Of a stretch of 36,431 nt of DNA, positions 27,580-36,431 are shown in pieces. Source of the DNA: Alphaproteobacteria bacterium. GTDB taxonomy: Bacteria > Pseudomonadota > Alphaproteobacteria > UBA6615. Under the pieces are notes generated by a model. It was not told where the DNA came from and did not search any database. It saw only the letters and a list, made by a program, of their open reading frames with translations. A program made the position numbers and the translations under genes. Within the stretch, counting starts at the first letter, position 1. The number at the start of each line of letters is the position of its first letter. The stretch covers positions 1 through 36,431 of the forward strand of contig PBMH01000054.1 in NCBI GenBank assembly GCA_002722515.1, read 5' to 3'.

Positions 27580-28850
27580 TGCGCAAACTGATCACGGCGT
27601 TCGCATTCTCTGCGATTTTGAGTTTAGTCCCGGCCGCGGCGATTGCAGCAGACTCTGACGAGGAGACATTTCGCCAGCTCGAGTTGTTCGGCGATATCTT
27701 CGAGCGTGTGCGCTCGCAATATGTCGACGAGAGGACCGACAAGGAACTTATCGAGTTCGCTATCAACGGCATGCTGCAGGCGCTCGACCCGCATTCGAGC
27801 TATCTGAACGAAGATAGTTTTCGCGATATGCAGGTGCAGACGCGCGGCGAATTTGGTGGCCTAGGAATTGAGGTTACTATGGAACAGGGCCTTGTCCGCG
27901 TGGTCTCTCCGATCGATGATACGCCGGCGGCACGCGCTGGGATCGAGGCGGGGGACTTAATCACCCATCTCGATGGTCAGACGGTGCTTGGCCTGACATT
28001 GTCTGAGGCCGTGGACAAGATGCGCGGCCGCATAGGTTCCAACATCAAACTGACTATCCGGCGCGAAGGGCGTGATACTTTCGATGTGGCAGTGACTCGC
28101 GACGTTATCCGTATCAAATCAGTCCGCAGCAGGGTGGAGGGCAATGTAGGCTACGTCCGCATCACTACCTTCAATGAGCAGACCGATGATGGTCTTACTG
28201 CGGCGATTTCTGATATCAAGAAAAAGCTGGGTGACGAGATGATCGGTGTTGTGCTCGATCTGCGGCGCAATCCGGGTGGTCTTCTTGACCAGGCAGTTAA
28301 GGTGTCGGACGCATTCCTCGATCGGGGTGAGATCGTTTCGACCCGGGGGCGTGACAAAGGCGATTCCCAGCGTTTCAACGCGCATAAGGGCGATCTCACG
28401 AACGGTTTGCCGATGGTGGTTCTGATCAATGGTGGTTCCGCATCGGCGTCGGAGATCGTTGCAGGCGCGCTTCAGGACCATAAGCGAGCTGTTGTCATGG
28501 GAACCGAGAGCTTCGGCAAGGGCTCGGTTCAGACTATCATGCCCATACCTGGTCATGGAGCCATGCGCCTCACGACCGCGTCCTATTTTACCCCAAGCGG
28601 CCGATCCATTCAGCAGACCGGAATCTCCCCGGACATCTTGGTCGAACCGGTACGGATCGAAACCGAGGAAACGCCGCGTGGCTTGCGCGAGCGTGATCTC
28701 CGAAATGCCCGCGACAATGAGGGCTTGGAAAGTGATGATGGAGCTGTTGTTGTATCCGAGGAGACGGCGCCGCTGCGGGATTACCAATTGGCCCGCGCGC
28801 TTGATCTTCTGAAGGGCATGGCGACCTATAACCTTCGGGCAACGAACTAG
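27579..28850 (+). CDS. ctpA: Carboxyl-terminal processing protease CtpA (S41)
   Basis: A 423-residue periplasmic serine protease. A signal peptide covers residues 1-23 (cleavage after AIAA), a PDZ domain lies at about 85-170 (GLGIEVTMEQGLVRVV), and the S41 catalytic domain follows. The Ser-Lys dyad is S289 (GGSASASEIVAGAL) and K314 (FGKGSVQ), with the standard 25-residue spacing. LDLRRNPGG is also typical. It trims or degrades periplasmic proteins, often cell-wall hydrolases or their adaptors. ATG 27579 overlaps the envC stop as TAATG, so the two are translationally coupled, which supports a shared envelope role. Confidence 0.97.
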   Translation: MRKLITAFAFSAILSLVPAAAIAADSDEETFRQLELFGDIFERVRSQYVDERTDKELIEFAINGMLQALDPHSSYLNEDSFRDMQVQTRGEFGGLGIEVTMEQGLVRVVSPIDDTPAARAGIEAGDLITHLDGQTVLGLTLSEAVDKMRGRIGSNIKLTIRREGRDTFDVAVTRDVIRIKSVRSRVEGNVGYVRITTFNEQTDDGLTAAISDIKKKLGDEMIGVVLDLRRNPGGLLDQAVKVSDAFLDRGEIVSTRGRDKGDSQRFNAHKGDLTNGLPMVVLINGGSASASEIVAGALQDHKRAVVMGTESFGKGSVQTIMPIPGHGAMRLTTASYFTPSGRSIQQTGISPDILVEPVRIETEETPRGLRERDLRNARDNEGLESDDGAVVVSEETAPLRDYQLARALDLLKGMATYNLRATN

Positions 28851-28887
28851 TCTAAGCTTCCGTGCCTCTCGATCCACAAGTTAGGCT

Positions 28888-30231
28888 ATGAACGAGAAAA
28901 GTGGCGAGATATTGCGTGGTGGGAGATTGCGTACGATCCTGCCAGCAGTCCTTGCAGTGTTTTTTTTTGTTGTCCTGGCCGGGTTTGTTACTGCAGTCGT
29001 TGTCGGACTGATGATGGAACCGCCTGAGGTCGTTTCGGTGGTCGCTGTACGCGAGAGCAATACACCAGGTCCGTTAGGTAAAAGGGAGATGGGTCCGAAT
29101 CCGGGATCTATAGCCGCGAATACGGCATCCACTGGATCGGCCATACCTCCACGGCGCGGATTGGAGCAACCCGCTGCCAAGTTAACACTCGAGGGCCCCG
29201 CACAAGGTCCGTTGAGTAAAAGGGAGGTGGATCCGAATTCGGAATCGACAGCCGAAAATACGGCATCCACTGCATCGGCCTTACCTCCACCGCGTCGAGC
29301 GGAGCCATCTAATGCCGATTCCGAATTCAGACCGATTGCGACCGGCAATAGCTGGGCCGAGATGTTTGAGGGATATGTGGTTCCTAAGGTACCGGTATCG
29401 TCTGTATCCGGCGGTGGTGGCTTTTCCCTAGCGCCTGACACGGTGCCGTCGGTCAAGAAGATGAGCATAGGGCCGCTGCCACGTATCGAGCTGATGAGCG
29501 TTGAACCATGGCGGGCCTATGCCCGCCCGTTCGACCAGCGCGACAATCGTCCCCGGGTGGCCGTAATACTCAGCGGCCTCGGGCTTTCGAGTGCCGCTAC
29601 CGAGGCTGCGATACAGGGCTTGCCTGGCGAGGTGACGCTCGCGTTCCAGCCATTCGCTGACAATATACTGGAATGGATACGTTTGGCGCGCGCTGCGGGA
29701 CACGAGGTGTTGCTCAATTTACCAACCGAACCGGTAGATTTTCCGGCGAATGATTTCGGATCGCGTGCGCTGTTTGTTGCGCTCTCGCCGAGTGAGAATG
29801 AGGAGCGGTTGCGTTGGGCTCTGTCACGAGCTACCGGCTACGTTGGTGTAGTTAACCATATGGGTTCGCGGTTCAGTTCGTCTCGCGAGAATATGCATCG
29901 GCTTTTGGCGGAGATTAAGGCGCGTGGATTACTGTATGTGGACGCACGATCGTCGGTAGGCAGTTTAGAGACAGTGATGGCTGCGCAGATGGAGGTACCG
30001 CAGGTGACCAACGATAGTTTTCTAGATGCGCGGGACGCTTCCCGTGTGACTATTGATGCCCGCCTGACCGAACTCGAACGTGTCGCCAAGGATACGGGAA
30101 ATTCCCTTGCGATTGGGCAGGCGTTCCCGGTTACGATAGAGCGTGTGAGCAAATGGGCACGGACACTCGATCAAAAAGGATTGGTGCTAGTGCCCGTTTC
30201 TGCGGTGGTGAATATGCAGGACGACCGATGA
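28888..30231 (+). CDS. Divergent polysaccharide deacetylase family protein (DUF610/YibQ-like)
   Basis: A 447-residue envelope protein. A short basic N-terminus is followed by one membrane segment at about residues 16-42. A Pro/Ser/Ala-rich linker then runs to about 215 and includes a duplicated block. The NodB-like domain covers about 220-440 (RPRVAVILSGLGLS, HEVLLNLPTEP, VVNHMGSRFSS, LLYVDARSS). Several metal-binding residues of true deacetylases are altered in this family, and its activity is unproven. It follows ctpA by 37 bases, as in many alphaproteobacteria, suggesting work in peptidoglycan maintenance. Its stop overlaps the rppH start as ATGA. Confidence 0.88.
   Translation: MNEKSGEILRGGRLRTILPAVLAVFFFVVLAGFVTAVVVGLMMEPPEVVSVVAVRESNTPGPLGKREMGPNPGSIAANTASTGSAIPPRRGLEQPAAKLTLEGPAQGPLSKREVDPNSESTAENTASTASALPPPRRAEPSNADSEFRPIATGNSWAEMFEGYVVPKVPVSSVSGGGGFSLAPDTVPSVKKMSIGPLPRIELMSVEPWRAYARPFDQRDNRPRVAVILSGLGLSSAATEAAIQGLPGEVTLAFQPFADNILEWIRLARAAGHEVLLNLPTEPVDFPANDFGSRALFVALSPSENEERLRWALSRATGYVGVVNHMGSRFSSSRENMHRLLAEIKARGLLYVDARSSVGSLETVMAAQMEVPQVTNDSFLDARDASRVTIDARLTELERVAKDTGNSLAIGQAFPVTIERVSKWARTLDQKGLVLVPVSAVVNMQDDR
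29068..29298 (+). repeat. In-frame direct duplication in the DUF610 linker
   Basis: Two related copies of about 93 bases, 29068-29160 and 29206-29298, have a 138-base period. Each encodes GPL-x-KRE, a Pro-Asn pair, an NTAST core and a PP-R end. The copies differ at many sites, so the duplication is not recent. Confidence 0.85.
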
Positions 30232-30716
30232 ATCCACTGATCGCGAGCGAAGCCGATGCCGCATTCTATCGACCCTGTGCTGGCATCATGCTGATTAACG
30301 AGTCGGGGTGTGTATGGGTGGGCGAGCGAATCGACTTTCCAGGTGCGTGGCAGATGCCCCAAGGAGGTATCAATATTGGCGAGGATCCGCGTGCGGCGGC
30401 CTTGCGTGAACTCGAGGAAGAGACGGCTGTGTCGAATGTTATATTCTTGGCGGAGGCGCCCGATTGGCTAAAATATGAGTTTCCGCCCGAACTCAGGGGG
30501 CGGTCCTGGAAGGGGCGCTGGCGCGGGCAGATGCAGAAATGGTTTGCCTACAGACACCTGGGTGATGACAACGAGATCGACGTGATGGGTGTTGACATGC
30601 CTGAGTTCCGACGCTGGCAGTGGGTCGATCTCGATGACGTGCCACGTCTTATCGTTGAGTTTAAGCGACCCGTCTATGAAGCGCTGGTCAAGACCTTCCG
30701 GCGGCATCTTGGCTGA
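30228..30716 (+). CDS. rppH: RNA pyrophosphohydrolase RppH (Nudix)
   Basis: A 162-residue Nudix hydrolase that removes pyrophosphate from mRNA 5' ends to trigger decay. The Nudix box runs from G46 to about residue 68 (GGINIGEDPRAAALRELEEE), with RELEEE intact and Ala in place of the late Gly. YRPCAGIMLIN at the start and FPGAWQMPQGG are the RppH hallmarks. FRRWQWVDLDDVP near the C-terminus is also conserved. ATG 30228 overlaps the preceding stop (ATGA). The gene converges on the diiron protein gene with two bases between stops. Confidence 0.95.
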   Translation: MNPLIASEADAAFYRPCAGIMLINESGCVWVGERIDFPGAWQMPQGGINIGEDPRAAALRELEEETAVSNVIFLAEAPDWLKYEFPPELRGRSWKGRWRGQMQKWFAYRHLGDDNEIDVMGVDMPEFRRWQWVDLDDVPRLIVEFKRPVYEALVKTFRRHLG

Positions 30717-30718
30717 GT

Positions 30719-31549
30719 TCAGACGGTTGCGGGCTCTTCGCGAGGCGCGCGCATGTTCATGAACCTGCAAGTTGCTCGGGCAATCCAATTTGATAGTCTG
30801 CCATGCGGCGTGAAGCCGACTGCCTTCAGGATGAGGGTCACCGCGCGTTCGACGTGCCGGGTCTCATAGAAGCCGTATGCACGCGACATGTAAGCGCGGA
30901 TGCATTGCTTCCGGTTGTAGGGTTCACCATTGTTGTTAGCAGCGTAATAGGCGTATGCAAGCTCGTCGTCCTCGCTCTCGCCGATACGGCCGATTCCCAC
31001 CATAAGTCGTCTGATCTTCCCCAGCCCCTCAATATCACGATATCGTTCCATGTGGGTGTAGAAGAGCTTGTAATGCCGAATCTCGTCCTTGGCGATCAAC
31101 TGGCAGATTTCCCGTAGGACTGGTTCCTCCGTCGCCTCGCGCAATGCCGTGTAATAGGACGAAGTGCCGACCTCAACTATGCAGCGTGCAACGAGCTCGC
31201 CGCATCTCGTGCCTCGCACCGATTTCTCGGGGGCCACGGGGAGTTGGATTTTTTCTGAGAAATTGGTGAACCGCGATTTGAAGTCGAAGTCGGGGTCCGC
31301 CAGTTCGGCCCAGCGGGACAGAGCCATACCATGCTGGACCTCTTCTAGTGACCAGCGTCGCGCGGCGTTTTGGAAGTTCGGATCGTCGCTGAATACGTTA
31401 CACAGATAATCCGCATAACTGTCGCCATTATACTCTACTATGGCCGCCGCTTTTACAACTCGCAGCATCTCGGGATCGACCTTCGACGGGTCAAACCGAC
31501 TCCACGGGATGTCGTCTAGTGTCCAATATCTACTTCGAACTTCGGTCAT
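30719..31549 (-). CDS. Ferritin-like diiron protein of unknown function
   Basis: A 276-residue, mainly helical protein. Two ExxH motifs, E70-x2-H73 (SLEEVQHGM) and E156-x2-H159 (KDEIRHYKLF), plus E39 (IVEYNGDSYADYL) and E126 (CIVEVGTSSYY), give the six-ligand pattern of a carboxylate-bridged diiron site. Spacing resembles acyl-ACP desaturase and rubrerythrin-like proteins. There is no signal peptide. It could be an oxygenase or desaturase-like enzyme, and I do not recognise a named family. No ribosome site is visible before ATG 31547-31549. It lies downstream of atpC on the same strand, 114 bases away, with a probable promoter and hairpin between them. Confidence 0.8.
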   Translation of the reverse strand: MTEVRSRYWTLDDIPWSRFDPSKVDPEMLRVVKAAAIVEYNGDSYADYLCNVFSDDPNFQNAARRWSLEEVQHGMALSRWAELADPDFDFKSRFTNFSEKIQLPVAPEKSVRGTRCGELVARCIVEVGTSSYYTALREATEEPVLREICQLIAKDEIRHYKLFYTHMERYRDIEGLGKIRRLMVGIGRIGESEDDELAYAYYAANNNGEPYNRKQCIRAYMSRAYGFYETRHVERAVTLILKAVGFTPHGRLSNWIARATCRFMNMRAPREEPATV

Positions 31550-31560
31550 GACATCAATTC

Positions 31561-31590
31561 AAAAAATTGCACGCGAATCCGGCATTCGCG
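31561..31590 (-). terminator. Probable rho-independent terminator after atpC
   Basis: On the minus strand CGCGAAT-GCCGG-ATTCGCG (7-bp stem, 31572-31590) is followed after five bases by TTTTTT (31561-31566). It would end the atpHAGDC transcript. It also lies between a candidate promoter and the start of the diiron gene, so it could act as an attenuator there. Confidence 0.55.
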
Positions 31591-31597
31591 ACAACAT

Positions 31598-31627
31598 TAT
31601 ATATCGTCGGTTTGATGTCGTAGTCAA
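31598..31627 (-). promoter_or_regulatory. Candidate sigma70 promoter for the diiron gene
   Basis: On the minus strand TTGACT (31622-31627) and TATATA (31598-31603) are 18 bases apart, and an overlapping TATAAT is at 31596-31601. It points at the diiron gene and lies just upstream of the hairpin at 31572-31590. Confidence 0.5.
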
Positions 31628-31663
31628 AATACCGAGCGCAGAAGTATAAAACGGGTAAGGTTT

Positions 31664-32086
31664 TTATTGGTAAACTAGGTTGTCTATTGCGGCGAGTTTG
31701 GCACGTGCGGTTGCCACTCGCGCCTCGGCTAGTGCTAACTGCACCTCATTTCCGCCGGCATCGCGAATATCCTCATTTGCATCCTGCAGGTCCTTTTCCA
31801 CGCTGGTCCGGTCTATCTCGTCGAGCGGGACCGCCTCTTCGGCGAGGACGGTACAGCGCGAGGTCGTGACTTCGGCGAATCCGCCGGCTACGAAGATTCG
31901 CGTTTTAACCGACCCGCCCTCAAAGACGTGGATCACGCCTGGACGGACGGTCGAGATCATGGGGGCGTGGCCGGGCAGGCAGCCAAAGTCCCCCTCGGCG
32001 CCGGGGACAACCACCATCTCAACATCTTCCGAGAGCAACAGCTTCTCGGGCGATACTAATTCGAACTGAACGGCGTTATCCGTCAC
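31664..32086 (-). CDS. atpC: ATP synthase F1 epsilon subunit
   Basis: A 140-residue epsilon subunit. The N-terminal beta-sandwich includes VPGAEGDFGCLPGHAPMIS, the family signature, and a C-terminal helical hairpin (ALAEARVATARAKLAAIDNL) follows. Epsilon couples rotation to catalysis and can inhibit hydrolysis. The start is GTG 32084-32086, with GGGAG correctly placed upstream on the minus strand. No ATG fits, because the longer open frame lies inside atpD. It is the last gene of the F1 operon, 13 bases after atpD, and is followed by a probable terminator. Confidence 0.95.
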   Translation of the reverse strand: MTDNAVQFELVSPEKLLLSEDVEMVVVPGAEGDFGCLPGHAPMISTVRPGVIHVFEGGSVKTRIFVAGGFAEVTTSRCTVLAEEAVPLDEIDRTSVEKDLQDANEDIRDAGGNEVQLALAEARVATARAKLAAIDNLVYQ

Positions 32087-32099
32087 GCGTCGTCTCCCG

Positions 32100-34452
<2,353 letters not shown>

Positions 34453-34481
34453 TGTTTGGTCTTTGCGCTCTCTGGCCGGTG

Positions 34482-36011
34482 CTAGGCGAAGGTCTTCACA
34501 AAGGCCGAAACGGCCTCTTCAAGTTTTTTGTCTGTCTCGTCGCTGAGCGCGCCGCTTTCGCGAATATCAGTCAGGACGTCCGCGTGATTGTCGCGCACAT
34601 AGTCGAGGAACTGGGCCTCGAACCGGTTGATGTCATTGATCGCAATTCCATCGAGATGACCGCGCACGCCGGCGAATATGGCCACGACCTGCTCTTCGAC
34701 CGCGAGCGGGGCATATTGCGGTTGCTTCAGAAGCTCGGTCAGGCGCGCACCGCGTGCTAGCAGCTGCTGGGTGACGCGATCGAGATCCGATGCGAACTGG
34801 GAGAAGGCTTCCATCTCGCGATATTGGGCAAGTTCGAGTTTGATGCTGCCAGCAACGGCCTTCATCGCTTTCGTCTGGGCGGCGGAGCCGACGCGGCTAA
34901 CCGACAGGCCGACGTTAATCGCCGGACGAATACCCTTATAGAAGAGGTCGGTTTCCAGGAAGATCTGACCGTCCGTGATTGAGATCACGTTGGTTGGGAT
35001 ATAGGCCGACACGTCGTTGGCCTGGGTCTCGATGACCGGCAGCGCGGTCAAAGAACCAGAGCCACTGTCCGGGCCCATCTTCGCCGCGCGTTCGAGTAGC
35101 CGGGAATGAAGATAGAAGACGTCGCCGGGGAAAGCCTCACGGCCTGGCGGCCGGCGCAACAGCAGCGACATCTGACGGTACGCCGTGGCCTGCTTGGATA
35201 GATCGTCATAGAAAATGACAGCATGCTTGCCACTGTCGCGGAAGAATTCGCCCATTGCGCAACCCGCATAGGGGGCGAGGAACTGCAGTGGCGCCGGATC
35301 TGAGGCGGTCGCCGCGACGACGATGGTGTAATCCATCGCGCCATATTCCTGCAGCGTCTTCACAACTTGGGCTACGGTGGAGCGTTTTTGGCCCACCGCA
35401 ACATAGATGCAGTAGAGCTTCTTGGATTCGTCGCCACTCTCGTTAATTTTCTTCTGGTTCAGGATAGTGTCGATGATGACGGCGGTCTTACCGGTTTGAC
35501 GGTCACCGATGATCAGTTCACGCTGGCCACGACCGACAGGCACCAAGGCGTCGAGCGCCTTGAGGCCGGTCTGGACGGGCTCGCTGACGGATTCGCGCGG
35601 GATGATGCCCGGTGCTTTGACGTCGACGAGACGGCGCTCATCGGTATCGAGGTCGCCGCCGCCGTCGATGGGATTGCCCAGCGCGTCGACTACGCGACCT
35701 AAAAGGCCCATGCCCACCGGCACGTCGACGATGTCGCCCGTCCGTTTGACCGTGTCACCTTCCTTGATATCCCGGTCACTTCCGAAGATCACGACACCAA
35801 CATTATCGGTTTCAAGGTTGAGGGCCATGCCCACAATCCCGCCAGGGAACTCCACCATCTCGCCAGCCTGGACATTGTCGAGGCCGTAGACGCGGGCGAC
35901 ACCGTCGCCAACTGATAGGACTTGACCAACCTCAGAGACGTCGGCCTCGGCATCGAAATTGGCGATCTGATCCTTCAGGATCGCCGAAATTTCCGCGGCA
36001 CGAATTTCCAT
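34482..36011 (-). CDS. atpA: ATP synthase F1 alpha subunit
   Basis: A 509-residue alpha subunit. The N-terminus [16 protein letters not shown] is typical. The P-loop is GDRQTGKT at about residues 169-176, and [17 protein letters not shown] is the conserved C-terminal-side block. It binds non-catalytic nucleotide and shapes the catalytic interface with beta. ATG 36009-36011 lies three bases after the atpH stop, and its GGGAG ribosome site is inside the end of atpH. This indicates translational coupling. Confidence 0.99.
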   Translation of the reverse strand: MEIRAAEISAILKDQIANFDAEADVSEVGQVLSVGDGVARVYGLDNVQAGEMVEFPGGIVGMALNLETDNVGVVIFGSDRDIKEGDTVKRTGDIVDVPVGMGLLGRVVDALGNPIDGGGDLDTDERRLVDVKAPGIIPRESVSEPVQTGLKALDALVPVGRGQRELIIGDRQTGKTAVIIDTILNQKKINESGDESKKLYCIYVAVGQKRSTVAQVVKTLQEYGAMDYTIVVAATASDPAPLQFLAPYAGCAMGEFFRDSGKHAVIFYDDLSKQATAYRQMSLLLRRPPGREAFPGDVFYLHSRLLERAAKMGPDSGSGSLTALPVIETQANDVSAYIPTNVISITDGQIFLETDLFYKGIRPAINVGLSVSRVGSAAQTKAMKAVAGSIKLELAQYREMEAFSQFASDLDRVTQQLLARGARLTELLKQPQYAPLAVEEQVVAIFAGVRGHLDGIAINDINRFEAQFLDYVRDNHADVLTDIRESGALSDETDKKLEEAVSAFVKTFA

Positions 36012-36014
36012 CCT

Positions 36015-36431
36015 CTACGCTCCCTTCATCGCGTATTGCAGTCGCTGAAGCTTGGTTTTCAGCGATGCATCGATCATCCGCGAACCAACCCGGACCACCA
36101 GCCCGCCAATCAGCGAGGGGTCCACTTTCGGTTCGACGGAAATTTTTCCACCCAATTTTGCGCGCAGACCCTCGGTGAGCTGCTGCAGTTGTTTGTTATT
36201 TAGCGCGCGCGCCGATGTAACCTCGGCTGTCACCTCGCCGCGCCGGCCTGCGAGTTCGGTCAGATAGGCCGTGATCATGGCGTCGAGTGCGAACAGCCGA
36301 TTGTTTCCGGCGGCCACGGCGACGAAACGCCTTGTCAGCTCGCTGGCGCCACCCTGTTCTAAGATCGCCGTCATTGCGCGCGCCTTGTCGTCTCGATCGA
36401 TCAACGGGGAACGAAGTAGCTTAATCAGCTC
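36015..36431 (-). CDS. atpH: ATP synthase F1 delta subunit (partial, N-terminus outside window)
   Basis: The frame stays open from the right edge to the stop at 36015-36017, giving 138 residues. The fragment begins ELIKLLRSPLIDRDDKARAM, the usual middle of OSCP/delta. It continues to the C-terminal signature VEPKVDPSLIGGLVVRVGSRMID, which marks the peripheral-stalk attachment. An internal Met (36404) is not the true start, because homologous sequence extends beyond it. It is the first gene of atpHAGDC, so the operon promoter lies outside the window. Confidence 0.96.
   Translation of the reverse strand, partial: ELIKLLRSPLIDRDDKARAMTAILEQGGASELTRRFVAVAAGNNRLFALDAMITAYLTELAGRRGEVTAEVTSARALNNKQLQQLTEGLRAKLGGKISVEPKVDPSLIGGLVVRVGSRMIDASLKTKLQRLQYAMKGA

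Noticed and set aside
28119-28877. 252-residue minus-strand frame
   Set aside because: Antisense to ctpA, which has its full catalytic dyad and signal peptide.

Overview
The window reads as a chromosomal segment of a GC-rich alphaproteobacterium, most like the Rhodospirillales and relatives. The main evidence is the right half. The order rplU-rpmA-obgE-proB-proA-nadD-rsfS-rlmH-gpmA-envC-ctpA-DUF610-rppH, and a separate F1 operon atpHAGDC without the F0 genes, are both alphaproteobacterial arrangements. This assignment is an inference from gene order and protein character, because no search was run.

Positions 1-18,850 are an accessory catabolic region. It starts with the tail of a small membrane protein, followed by a CoxL-like molybdenum hydroxylase large subunit on the minus strand. 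A 440-base divergent intergenic region then precedes a thiamine-diphosphate enzyme and an aldo/keto reductase on the plus strand. A minus-strand unit hyuA-hyuB-MFS transporter follows (ATP-dependent hydantoinase/oxoprolinase type). It is divergent from an N-carbamoylsarcosine-amidase-like cysteine hydrolase and a Gfo/Idh/MocA oxidoreductase. Next come an alpha/beta hydrolase, an M3 peptidyl-dipeptidase, a second alpha/beta hydrolase paired with an NmrA-like protein, and a BKACE (DUF849) beta-keto acid cleavage enzyme. The mix of hydroxylase, ring-opening amidase, carbamoyl amidase, hydrolases and transporter points to breakdown of N-containing organic compounds. The substrates cannot be read from sequence.

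A tRNA-Ser(CGA) at 18,974-19,063 marks the border with the housekeeping block. A near-consensus sigma70 promoter at 19,205-19,232 drives rplU. L21 carries an Ala/Lys/Pro tail built from 51-bp tandem repeats. A clear intrinsic terminator lies between rpmA and obgE. Proline synthesis (proB, proA), NAD synthesis (nadD), ribosome factors (rsfS, rlmH), glycolysis (gpmA), cell-envelope genes (envC, ctpA, DUF610) and rppH follow with short gaps or overlaps. rsfS has no ATG, GTG or TTG start available in its frame, and an ATA sits exactly where the start codon is expected.

The right end, on the minus strand, holds atpH (partial), atpA, atpG, atpD and atpC. Downstream on the same strand is an uncharacterised ferritin-like diiron protein that ends against rppH. 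I found no CRISPR array, insertion sequence, phage gene or rRNA.
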